From NCBI GenBank assembly GCA_944358225.1, contig CALVQP010000040.1, forward strand, positions 1 to 11,104: a stretch of 11,104 nucleotides of DNA, written 5' to 3'. Below, piece by piece: positions 1 through 5,888 of the stretch. The stretch's first letter is position 1, and each line of letters begins with the position of its first letter. A program made the position numbers and the translations under genes. The notes below the pieces were generated by a model. The model did not search any database and had not been told where the DNA came from. It was given only the letters and a program-made list of their open reading frames with translations. Source of the stretch: an uncultured Bacilli bacterium. Its GTDB lineage: Bacteria; Bacillota_I; Bacilli_A; RF39; UBA660.

Positions 1-189
1 AAGGAATGTTTGAGAAATAACATTATGCCATTTATTGTATTAGATGATGATAAACCTTATTATATGAGAGGTTTAAAAGAATATGAAAATGACAAAATGT
101 TCTTAATTGATACTATCCGACATGAACAAGATTTATACGAAAAAATTTGTGAAGAATTATTGGATTTTGAAATAGAAGAAAACAATTAA
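1..189 (+). CDS. Fic family protein, C-terminal end (partial)
   Basis: This is the last 62 codons of a gene entering from the left edge in frame 1 and ending in TAA. The peptide contains ECLRNNIMPFIVLDDD, then YYMRGLKEYEN, then FLIDTIRHEQDLYEKI. This resembles the C-terminal tail I associate with Bacillota Fic-domain proteins (ECLKNNI-PFII, YYRGLKEW, YLIDT, Q-K). Fic proteins usually transfer AMP or another nucleotide onto target proteins, and many act as toxins or regulators. The catalytic HPFxxGNGR motif would lie upstream of the window, so activity cannot be judged. A terminator follows 28 bases after the stop, so the gene is not co-transcribed with the recombinase module. The family call rests on the tail only. 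Confidence 0.6.
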   Translation, partial: KECLRNNIMPFIVLDDDKPYYMRGLKEYENDKMFLIDTIRHEQDLYEKICEELLDFEIEENN

Positions 190-216
190 AAAATTAAACA
201 TCCTACAAAAATAATT

Positions 217-243
217 AATCCTTATTATATAAGGGTTCTTTTT
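217..243 (+). terminator. Rho-independent terminator after the Fic-type gene
   Basis: A 9-bp stem (AATCCTTAT at 217-225 with ATAAGGGTT at 229-237, one G-T wobble) has a 3-base loop and is followed by C and TTTTT. It lies 28 bases after the stop of the partial gene. Confidence 0.65.
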
Positions 244-294
244 ATGTTATGGTGTCATCGTCTTATTCTAATGTATAACGTGGTATTTATACTA

Positions 295-309
295 TTTAGT
301 ATTACTAAA
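295..309. repeat. Short perfect palindrome upstream of the recombinase module
   Basis: TTTAGTA-T-TACTAAA is a perfect 7+7 inverted repeat centred on one base. It lies 42 bases before the start of the 58-residue ORF, in a spot where an operator could sit. It could also be chance in AT-rich DNA. Confidence 0.3.
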
Positions 310-351
310 ATTAATAGTTTATCCATAAATTTTAAGTGAGGTGCAAAAGTT

Positions 352-528
352 ATGGATAAATACAAAATAAATTTTATTTTTAATACTAAAAAAGATATAA
401 ATGATATCTTAGTAAATGTTTTAAATAAGGAATTAAAAAAATATTTTCAGGTGATTTGTAAAAATGCTAAAAAAGAGGCAACATCATCATGTACACGATT
501 TTCTTTAAAAGGAGATAAAAGTTGTTAA
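352..528 (+). CDS. Small conserved-looking protein preceding the recombinase (58 aa)
   Basis: This is a 58-residue ORF starting at ATG 352 with a good ribosome binding site (GAGGTG at 338-343, 8-base spacer) and ending in TAA at 526-528. It overlaps the first seven bases of the recombinase gene, which starts with TTG at 522, so the two look translationally coupled. The peptide begins MDKYKINFIFN and continues with lysine-rich helical sequence. It has three cysteines and no membrane segment or motif that I recognise. Small ORFs directly ahead of large serine recombinases occur in Bacillota integrative elements, so a mobile-element accessory or regulatory role is plausible, but this is inference. 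The short length leaves some doubt, though the binding site and overlap support a real gene. Confidence 0.55.
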   Translation: MDKYKINFIFNTKKDINDILVNVLNKELKKYFQVICKNAKKEATSSCTRFSLKGDKSC

Positions 529-2102
529 AAGATAAAATCACGATATATAATGTTGGACTTTATATGAGATTATCTAGAGAAGATGATGATAAACTAATGG
601 TGAGTGAAAGTATTACAAATCAAAAAAGTTTATTACTTCAATATGTTAAAGAGAATAATTTAAGAGTTTATGATATTTATATTGATGATGGATATTCAGG
701 AACTAATTTTGATAGACCTGATTTTAATAGATTATTAAATGATATTGAATTAGGTAAAGTTAATATGGTTATTACTAAAGATATGTCAAGATTAGGAAGA
801 GACTATATTGGTACAGGTAATTTAATAGAGAAGTATTTTCCAGAGCATAATGTAAGATATATAGCAGTTACTGATAATATAGATACTTTTTTAGATAATT
901 CTAATAATGATATTGCACCATTTAAAGCGATAATGAATGATATGTATGCAAAAGATATTTCTAAAAAAATTAAAACTAGTTTAAAAGCCAAAATGAAAGA
1001 AGGAAAATGGGTAGGAGGTAGAACTCCGTTTGGATATGTTCAAGACAAAGATGATAAAAATCATTTGGTAATAAATGAAGAACAAGCCATTATTGTTAAA
1101 AGAATATTTGATATGTGTTTAGAGGGATTATCATTTTTTAAAATTGCAAAACAGTTGACTAACGAAGGAATAAAAACTCCGGCACAGTATTATAGTTTTG
1201 CATGGAAAAGTAATTATAAATTAAAATACGGACAGTGGCATTCTAAAACAATAAGGGACATTTTAACTAACCGGATGTATATAGGCGATATGGTCCAAAA
1301 TAAAAGAAGTAAAGTTAATTATAAAATTAAAAAGGTCATTAAAAATGATGTATGTGATTATATAATTGTAGAAAATACTCATGAAGCAATCATTGATAAA
1401 GATACTTTTTATGAAGTACAAATGCGAATACCTAAGAATATAGGAAGATGTGAAAAAAAAGAAAATCATTTATTAGATGGATTATTATATTGTGGTGATT
1501 GTGGACATAGAATTTCTATACAATCTAGACGTAAAAAAGATAATAGATGTTATACTATTTGTAATTATTATCGAACTTATATGAAACAAAGATTATGTAC
1601 AACTCATTCCAATAACTATGATGAATTAGAGCAAGTAATTCTTAGTTCTTTAACTAATATGTGTTTAAGTTATATTAATAAAGATAAAATTAAAAATGAT
1701 GTTTTAAATAATTTAACAGATGATCATAAGTTTAATCATGAAAAAGAGTTAGAAATACTTACCAATGATATTAAACAGATAAATGATAATTTAGATATTA
1801 TTTATATTGATAAGTTAAATAAAAAAATAACAGAAGAACAATTTGAAAGAGTAAAAATAAAATTAGAGCGGGAATTAAATATAAAACAAAAAAGATATAA
1901 TGAGTCAAGTAATAATATTAATGATAATATTAACGAAGAATCTAAAAATAAACTTATAATAGAATATATTAATAAATTTTTATCTATGAAAGAACCTAGT
2001 AGAGAATTAATAATTAATTTAATTGATAGAATAGAAATATTTGAAGATAAAAGAGTTGATATAAAAGTAACTTTTAATATTGATGCAAGAACAAATGTTT
2101 GA
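522..2102 (+). CDS. Large serine recombinase (TndX/TnpX type)
   Basis: This 526-residue protein has the layout of a large serine recombinase, the enzyme that excises and inserts conjugative or mobilisable transposons through a 5'-phosphoserine link to DNA. The resolvase domain covers about residues 9-155, with the predicted nucleophile Ser18 in YMRLSRED and the arginine-rich KDMSRLGRD motif near residue 90. The Recombinase domain follows (about 165-310, with VGGRTPFGY). A zinc ribbon comes next, with Cys324, Cys327, Cys347 and Cys359 as candidate ligands, and then a long coiled coil at about 395-480. Its length matches TndX/TnpX-type enzymes. It starts at TTG with AAAGGAG (508-514) seven bases upstream and ends in tandem stops, TGA then TAA. 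All catalytic regions are present and the frame is intact, so it may be active. The element it moves and its att sites cannot be set from this window. Confidence 0.93.
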   Translation: MLKDKITIYNVGLYMRLSREDDDKLMVSESITNQKSLLLQYVKENNLRVYDIYIDDGYSGTNFDRPDFNRLLNDIELGKVNMVITKDMSRLGRDYIGTGNLIEKYFPEHNVRYIAVTDNIDTFLDNSNNDIAPFKAIMNDMYAKDISKKIKTSLKAKMKEGKWVGGRTPFGYVQDKDDKNHLVINEEQAIIVKRIFDMCLEGLSFFKIAKQLTNEGIKTPAQYYSFAWKSNYKLKYGQWHSKTIRDILTNRMYIGDMVQNKRSKVNYKIKKVIKNDVCDYIIVENTHEAIIDKDTFYEVQMRIPKNIGRCEKKENHLLDGLLYCGDCGHRISIQSRRKKDNRCYTICNYYRTYMKQRLCTTHSNNYDELEQVILSSLTNMCLSYINKDKIKNDVLNNLTDDHKFNHEKELEILTNDIKQINDNLDIIYIDKLNKKITEEQFERVKIKLERELNIKQKRYNESSNNINDNINEESKNKLIIEYINKFLSMKEPSRELIINLIDRIEIFEDKRVDIKVTFNIDARTNV

Positions 2103-2105
2103 TAA

Positions 2106-2605
2106 AATAAAGTAGAAACAATTACAAAATTATTTGAAGGAAATGAAATTAGAAGTGTTTGGAATAGTGAGGAAGAAGATTATTATTTTAGTGTTGTCGA
2201 TATAATTGCTGCATTAGTAAAAAATAAGATACCTAGAAATTATTGGAGTGATTTGAAAAGAAGATTAATAGATGAAGGAAGTGAGTTGCATGAAAAAATC
2301 GTGCAACTGAAATTAAAGTCGCAAAAGGATGGAAAAAGTATTTGACAGATACATTAAATACTGAGGGATTATTTAGACTTATTGAATCTGTACCTAGTCC
2401 AAAGGCTGAACCTTTTAAGTTATGGTTAGCAAAACTTGGTAAAGAAGAGATAGACAATGTTTTTCATCCTTCTAAATGAATAGATAAAATGATAGATTAC
2501 TATCTTGCTAAAGGATATACACTAGAGTGGATTGAAGTTGGAGTAAAAGCAATTATTGATAGAAAAAAATTAACTAATGCTTTACTGAATTGGTTGGAGA
2601 GTTAG
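2106..2605 (+). pseudogene. Bro-N/prophage antirepressor-like pseudogene
   Basis: Joining two frames gives a good match to the Bro-N/antirepressor family (phage antirepressors and relatives). Recognisable blocks are YYFSVVDIIAAL, NYWSDLKRRL, GSELHEKIVQLKL, then YLTDTLNTEGLFRLIESV, SPKAEPFKLWLAKLGKE and, further on, GYTLEWI. The reading is broken in three ways. No start codon is present at the N-terminus. One base appears lost in the A-run at about 2333-2337, shifting from the frame of 2331 to the frame of 2339. An in-frame TGA sits at 2477-2479 in place of an internal residue. The C-terminal part usual in full-length relatives is also missing, with a stop at 2603-2605. It lies directly after the recombinase and fits decayed phage or mobile-element cargo. 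Confidence 0.8.
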
Positions 2606-3279
2606 AAAAAGAAATAGAAGCCTCAGAAAAAATGATAGGTTCTTATACAACAAATGGTGCTTCTACGTCTGGTGAAGGCTCATTTCATGCAATGAATAGG
2701 TTGATTAATGGTGTTGAAAATAATGATGCCCATTTAACTAATCGTATTTCTATTTGTCAAAAAAAGTTGTCAGTATTAAGAAGTGAATATTATAAATATG
2801 TATTAAATATAAACATTCAACTTAAATTTAGTGGTAAAGTTGCAACAAATTTACCTAGTTGTATTAGAAAATTATCTTCGATATACTCCAGACTTAAAGA
2901 AAATGACGAAGAAAGCTATTCTCAAGCTGCAACTTCTTGTAGAAAATTAATTAGAGAATTTGCTGATGATTTGTTTAATAAGTTGTATCCTAATAATACT
3001 CTTGATAAGATTAAAGTTGATGGTGGAAAAGAATTTGATGTTACTGGTGACCGTTATTTGAATCGTTTATACGTGGTTTGTAATAAAATAACTGTTAATA
3101 AAATGAAACAAAAAAATATTATTCAAACATGTGAATGGATAGAAACGATAAACGATATGGTTTGTAATGGATTACATAATGAAATTTTATTAGATGAAAT
3201 TAAAGACACAATATTACATACGTATATTTTGTTAGGTGATATTATTAAGGCATATGAAAATTATGTTAATAAAGTATAA
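2590..3279 (+). CDS. Helical protein, possibly HEPN-like defence/accessory protein
   Basis: This is an all-helical, soluble protein of up to 229 residues, ending in TAA. The C-terminal two thirds contain a stretch like SSIYSRLKENDEESYSQAA followed by CRKLIREFADDLFNKLYP, then YLNRLYVVCNK, and GLHNEI before HTYILLGDII. This pattern recalls a helical domain I have seen in hypothetical proteins of defence and mobile islands that look HEPN-like. The usual HEPN RxxxxH motif is not clear, and I cannot name the family with certainty. The start is doubtful. TTG at 2590 has no ribosome binding site and lies inside the antirepressor remnant, while the next candidate, ATG at 2632, has only a weak one. 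The gene may therefore be 5'-truncated. It sits between a recombinase and a strong terminator, so it is probably cargo. Confidence 0.6.
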   Translation: MVGELEKEIEASEKMIGSYTTNGASTSGEGSFHAMNRLINGVENNDAHLTNRISICQKKLSVLRSEYYKYVLNINIQLKFSGKVATNLPSCIRKLSSIYSRLKENDEESYSQAATSCRKLIREFADDLFNKLYPNNTLDKIKVDGGKEFDVTGDRYLNRLYVVCNKITVNKMKQKNIIQTCEWIETINDMVCNGLHNEILLDEIKDTILHTYILLGDIIKAYENYVNKV

Positions 3280-3421
3280 CAAAAAAGGGCAAGGACATGT
3301 AATTCCTGTAGAAACTAGAATAATTAATCATCACATATATAGACATACTTATACTCCACAATATTCTTGTTGTGAAGAAAATGAAGTATGTAATATATAT
3401 GATAATAAATGTGGTTTTTAG
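3254..3421 (+). CDS. Small Cys/His-rich ORF before terminator
   Basis: This ORF of about 55 residues overlaps the 3' end of the helical-protein gene in another frame. Candidate starts are GTG 3236, ATG 3254 and ATG 3263, with only AAGG at 3247-3250 as a ribosome binding site. It ends in TAG at 3419-3421, two bases before the terminator stem. Past the overlap it reads YNKKGQGHVIPVETRIINHH, then a His/Tyr-rich segment and a tail with four cysteines (SCCEENEVCN and NKCGF). Its fit up to the terminator and its non-random cysteine tail favour a real small protein, perhaps metal-binding. I recognise no family. The lack of a strong start site is the main argument against it. Confidence 0.4.
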   Translation: MKIMLIKYNKKGQGHVIPVETRIINHHIYRHTYTPQYSCCEENEVCNIYDNKCGF

Positions 3422-3422
3422 G

Positions 3423-3443
3423 GCGCGATATTCGCGCTTTTTT
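3423..3443 (+). terminator. Strong rho-independent terminator
   Basis: GCGCGA (3423-3428), loop TAT and TCGCGC (3432-3437) are followed by six T. This is the most GC-rich stem in the window and closes the accessory segment. Confidence 0.85.
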
Positions 3444-3468
3444 GGTGGATTAAAGAAATTTATATACT
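3442..3468 (+). promoter_or_regulatory. Weak candidate promoter for the ASCH gene
   Basis: TTGGTG (3442-3447) lies 15 bases from TATACT (3463-3468). The -10 matches five of six consensus bases, but the -35 is poor and the spacing short. Some promoter is expected here, because a strong terminator lies just upstream and a new gene starts at 3518. Confidence 0.3.
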
Positions 3469-3517
3469 TTTTTAAATGGCTATGTTAAGATTAACTTAAG
3501 TGATAATGGAGGGTTTA

Positions 3518-4405
3518 ATGAGGGTATTAAGTATAAAAGAACCTTTTGCAACGTTAATTGCTAAAAAAGTAAAATTTATTGAAACTAGGGGATATAAGAC
3601 TAGTTATCGTGGGGAACTTTATATTCATGCTAGCAAGACGAAAATAGCTAATACAGATAAAGATTTATTGGAATTAATTTCTCAGAAAGAATTAAATTAT
3701 GGTCTGCTAGTTTGTAAATGCAAGTTAGTAGATTGTGTCTATATGACAAAAGAGTATGTAGATAAAATCAAAAAAGAAAAGCCACTAGAGTATCGTTGTG
3801 GAGATTACCAAGTCGGTAGATACGCTTGGATATTAGAAGATATTTTAGAATTAAGTAATAAGATTCCGATAAAGGGGCAATTGGGGATATTTGATTTTTA
3901 TGAGGAAGATAAAATATTAGAGTATATGCAAGATATAGAATATGGTTATATGACAAATAAGAAAAAGTTAAAAAGAACTTTTGAGACTATGGATGAAGAT
4001 TATTTTTTACAAAGTCCTAAAGAAGTACAAAAAAATAAATTAGGAGTTTGTTTTGACCAAGTAGAACTAGAAAGATATTTATTAAAAAATGCCTGTGGCA
4101 AAGTAGATAGTTGGGCCATTATATATAAAAGTGATAATGAAGTGGTCAGTCATACCTTTTTGACATATCAAAAAGATAATAAAAACTATTGGATCGAAAA
4201 TGCTTGGGAGAAATATAAGGGAAAATTTGTCTATCAAAGTTTAAAAGATTTAATTACTGATGTTAAAAACAAATTTATTAAAGACCAGATAAAAACAGAA
4301 GTAGATATAAATTATTTGAAAATATATAATTATAAAAAGCCTAAAAGGGGTATGAGTGTTACAGAGTTTTTTAAACATATTCAATCAGGAGAGTTATATG
4401 AATAA
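3518..4405 (+). CDS. ASCH domain fused to transglutaminase-like domain
   Basis: This is a 295-residue predicted cytosolic protein. Residues 1-135 form an ASCH domain, an RNA-binding-type beta-barrel related to PUA: MRVLSIKEPFATLI, then IETR (21-24), RGELYIHAS (31-39) and a later GRYAWIL. The second half (about 140-295) has a transglutaminase-like pattern, with LGVCFDQVE giving Cys178, SHTFLTY giving His212, and YWIENAW giving Glu227 or Asn228. The Cys-His and His-acid spacings of 34 and 15 residues fit that fold's catalytic triad, with Glu in place of the usual Asp. I place the start at ATG 3518, since GGAGGG (3508-3513) precedes it and ASCH proteins begin at this point. An upstream GTG at 3500 would add six residues and lacks a site. 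The gene overlaps the next one by 8 bases. ASCH is clear; the second domain is an inference from motif spacing. Confidence 0.85.
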   Translation: MRVLSIKEPFATLIAKKVKFIETRGYKTSYRGELYIHASKTKIANTDKDLLELISQKELNYGLLVCKCKLVDCVYMTKEYVDKIKKEKPLEYRCGDYQVGRYAWILEDILELSNKIPIKGQLGIFDFYEEDKILEYMQDIEYGYMTNKKKLKRTFETMDEDYFLQSPKEVQKNKLGVCFDQVELERYLLKNACGKVDSWAIIYKSDNEVVSHTFLTYQKDNKNYWIENAWEKYKGKFVYQSLKDLITDVKNKFIKDQIKTEVDINYLKIYNYKKPKRGMSVTEFFKHIQSGELYE

Positions 4406-4901
4406 AGATTATTATTATATTTTTAAACCAGAAGAAATTGATAGATATTTAATAGAATTGGCTAGTTTAATAAAACAAGAAGAGTATACAATTGTTAGTG
4501 CTACTAAAGTCTATCCAGGATTTTGTCATTTTCAAATTAGTGATTTAATATTAGCTGAGCATCAAAAAGTTTTAATACCAAAAAAAGATGTGAAAAGATA
4601 CGCAGAAATTAAAGAGATGGCTTTTACAAGATCTTTAAAAAATGTGATGTTTTTAAAAATTCAAAAAACATCAAGCATTATTACTTTAGAACAATTTAAT
4701 AAAAATCCCTATCGTTTTGTTAGCAATGGAAAATGGAATTTTCAAGTTGATGAAGAAGATGAGTTTTCATTTGTTTTAGAATTTATAAATTTAATAAGTT
4801 CTCTTAAAGAAGAACAAGGCTTGATAACGCAAAAGCAAATGTTAGAAGCAGTTTATGTAGTGGCAGATAAATATGCAGATGTGAAAAAATATGTAAGATA
4901 A
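4398..4901 (+). CDS. Hypothetical protein, partner of the ASCH fusion (167 aa)
   Basis: I do not recognise this protein. It is a soluble, mixed alpha/beta-looking chain of 167 residues with no signal peptide or membrane segment. It begins MNKDYYYIFKPEEIDRYLIE, has an aromatic centre (VYPGFCHFQISDLI) and ends in a lysine-rich helix. The start at ATG 4398 is chosen because AGGAGAG (4388-4394) precedes it at a suitable distance. An in-frame ATG at 4356 would lie well inside the previous gene. The 8-base overlap with the ASCH gene and the terminator directly after the stop show a two-gene transcription unit, so the products probably act together. Confidence 0.8.
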   Translation: MNKDYYYIFKPEEIDRYLIELASLIKQEEYTIVSATKVYPGFCHFQISDLILAEHQKVLIPKKDVKRYAEIKEMAFTRSLKNVMFLKIQKTSSIITLEQFNKNPYRFVSNGKWNFQVDEEDEFSFVLEFINLISSLKEEQGLITQKQMLEAVYVVADKYADVKKYVR

Positions 4902-4924
4902 GCACTTAAAGACAGTGCTTTTTT
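4900..4924 (+). terminator. Rho-independent terminator of the ASCH unit
   Basis: AAGCACT (4900-4906) pairs with AGTGCTT (4914-4920) across a 7-base loop, and the arm runs into a T tract to 4924. The stem overlaps the TAA stop of the preceding gene. Confidence 0.8.
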
Positions 4925-4926
4925 GA

Positions 4927-4955
4927 TTGCTAAATTACTTGAGATAGCTTATAAT
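4927..4955 (+). promoter_or_regulatory. Promoter of the Tad pilus operon
   Basis: TTGCTA (4927-4932) and a perfect TATAAT (4950-4955) are separated by 17 bases, the ideal sigma-A spacing. The likely start of transcription is near 4962, about 20 bases before the Flp pilin ATG. The promoter begins directly after the preceding terminator. Confidence 0.75.
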
Positions 4956-4981
4956 TAAGATAGTAGGGTAGAGGTGGTAAA

Positions 4982-5197
4982 ATGAGACAAAACCGTGGGC
5001 AAGCTTTAGTGGAATATGTTTTAATTATTGCTATTATTAGTGTAATTGCTATTACTTTAGTTAATTATTTTGGGGGATATTTAAAAGATTCCATTACTAA
5101 GTCTTCGTGTACTTTAGTTGATGAGGAGTATGTTAAAGGAGATAAACCTGGTGAAGGAACATGTCGGGATAAGGAAATAGAACAAATAGATAAATAG
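4982..5197 (+). CDS. flp: Flp-type pilin subunit
   Basis: This is a 71-residue prepilin with a class III signal peptide. A short basic leader (MRQNRG) is followed by QALVEYVLII, giving predicted cleavage after Gly6 and the conserved Glu at +5 and Tyr at +6 of Flp pilins. One hydrophobic helix (about 8-30) follows. Mature subunits would pack through this helix to form the fibre, after cleavage and methylation by a prepilin peptidase not in this window. The C-terminal part is an acidic and basic tail with two cysteines, Cys43 and Cys61, which could form a disulfide loop outside the cell. GAGGTGG (4971-4977) precedes the ATG. As the first gene after the operon promoter it is placed for high expression. 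Confidence 0.9.
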   Translation: MRQNRGQALVEYVLIIAIISVIAITLVNYFGGYLKDSITKSSCTLVDEEYVKGDKPGEGTCRDKEIEQIDK

Positions 5198-5208
5198 GTG
5201 GGATTAAA

Positions 5209-5553
5209 GTGGTCAAAAATAAAAAGGGGCAAGCTTTAGTAGAATTTATTATTATTTTACCAATATTTATTTTTATGATTTTAACTGTTATTGATATTGG
5301 TAAGCTACTGTATGATAAAAATATTATGCAAAATAATTTAAATGATGTCGTTTCTTTGTATAAACAAGGAAATAATTATGAGAAGTTAGGAGAATATTTA
5401 AAAGAAAAGGATGACAAAGCTAAATTAGAAATAAGTAATGAAGATAATAGGTATATTGAATTTAAAATAATTAAAACACCAGTTATAAATACCCCGGGTC
5501 TTAATTTATTAATAAAAGATTTAGAAGCTAAGAGAGTAATAAATTATGAATAA
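5209..5553 (+). CDS. TadE-like pseudopilin
   Basis: This is a 114-residue protein with leader MVKNKKG, the processing motif GQALVEFIII (Glu at +5), one hydrophobic helix to about residue 28, and an extracellular domain of about 80 residues. This matches TadE-like minor pseudopilins, which support assembly of the Flp fibre. The phrase VIDIGKLLYDKN after the helix is typical of the TadE family. The start is GTG 5209, with AGGTGGG (5196-5202) overlapping the stop of the pilin gene. The 3' end overlaps the next gene by 8 bases. TadF is the other possible name, since TadE and TadF are not separable from sequence this short. Confidence 0.85.
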   Translation: MVKNKKGQALVEFIIILPIFIFMILTVIDIGKLLYDKNIMQNNLNDVVSLYKQGNNYEKLGEYLKEKDDKAKLEISNEDNRYIEFKIIKTPVINTPGLNLLIKDLEAKRVINYE

Positions 5554-5872
5554 TAAAGGACAAACATTAGTGTTATTTATCATTTTTATTCCATTACTTT
5601 TAATACTGGCAGCTTTTGTGATAGATGTTGGTTATATTGCTAGTGAAAAAACTAAATTAGTTAATACTACGGAAATTATTTTAGAAGAAGATGATATTCA
5701 AGATATTGAAAAAATAAGAACGTTGTATTTAAAAAATGAAATAGAAATCGAAGAAGTAAAATGGTTGAGTGATAATGAGCTTTATGCATCTTATCATGTT
5801 GATAGTATCTTTGGTTTTCTTGTAGGTATCAAAGATTATAAAATAAAAACAACGATGCAAAAAGAAGAATAA
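5546..5872 (+). CDS. TadG-like (TadE/TadG N-terminal type) minor pilus protein
   Basis: This 108-residue protein has leader MNNKG, then GQTLVLFIIF, and a hydrophobic helix ending AAFVIDVGYIASEK. The FVIDVGY run after the helix matches the N-terminal segment of TadG-type proteins. The residue at +5 after the predicted cleavage site is Leu, not the Glu of the two preceding pilin-like genes. TadG proteins are usually far longer, so this is a short version that keeps the anchor and about 75 further residues. ATG 5546 overlaps the stop of the previous gene in an ATGAATAA arrangement, which indicates translational coupling. It is probably a minor or membrane-anchored pilus component. Confidence 0.75.
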   Translation: MNNKGQTLVLFIIFIPLLLILAAFVIDVGYIASEKTKLVNTTEIILEEDDIQDIEKIRTLYLKNEIEIEEVKWLSDNELYASYHVDSIFGFLVGIKDYKIKTTMQKEE

Positions 5873-5888
5873 AACAAGGGTGATGAAA

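Noticed and set aside
190..351. A tRNA, riboswitch or CRISPR repeat in the gap before the recombinase module.
   Set aside because: Beyond the terminator and one palindrome I see no cloverleaf, no conserved aptamer elements and no regular repeats.
803..991. Minus-strand ORFs inside the recombinase (803-991 and 1263-1469).
   Set aside because: They lie antisense to a well-supported gene, have low-complexity hydrophobic composition and show no independent start signals.
2233..2457. Minus-strand 74-residue ORF over the antirepressor remnant.
   Set aside because: It is the antisense shadow of a recognisable protein family on the plus strand.
2477..2479. In-frame TGA in the antirepressor as a sign of UGA-tryptophan (Mollicutes code).
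   Set aside because: All intact genes are full length under the standard code and use TGG for tryptophan. The recombinase ends in TGA followed by TAA, and the antirepressor also carries a frameshift, so simple decay explains it.
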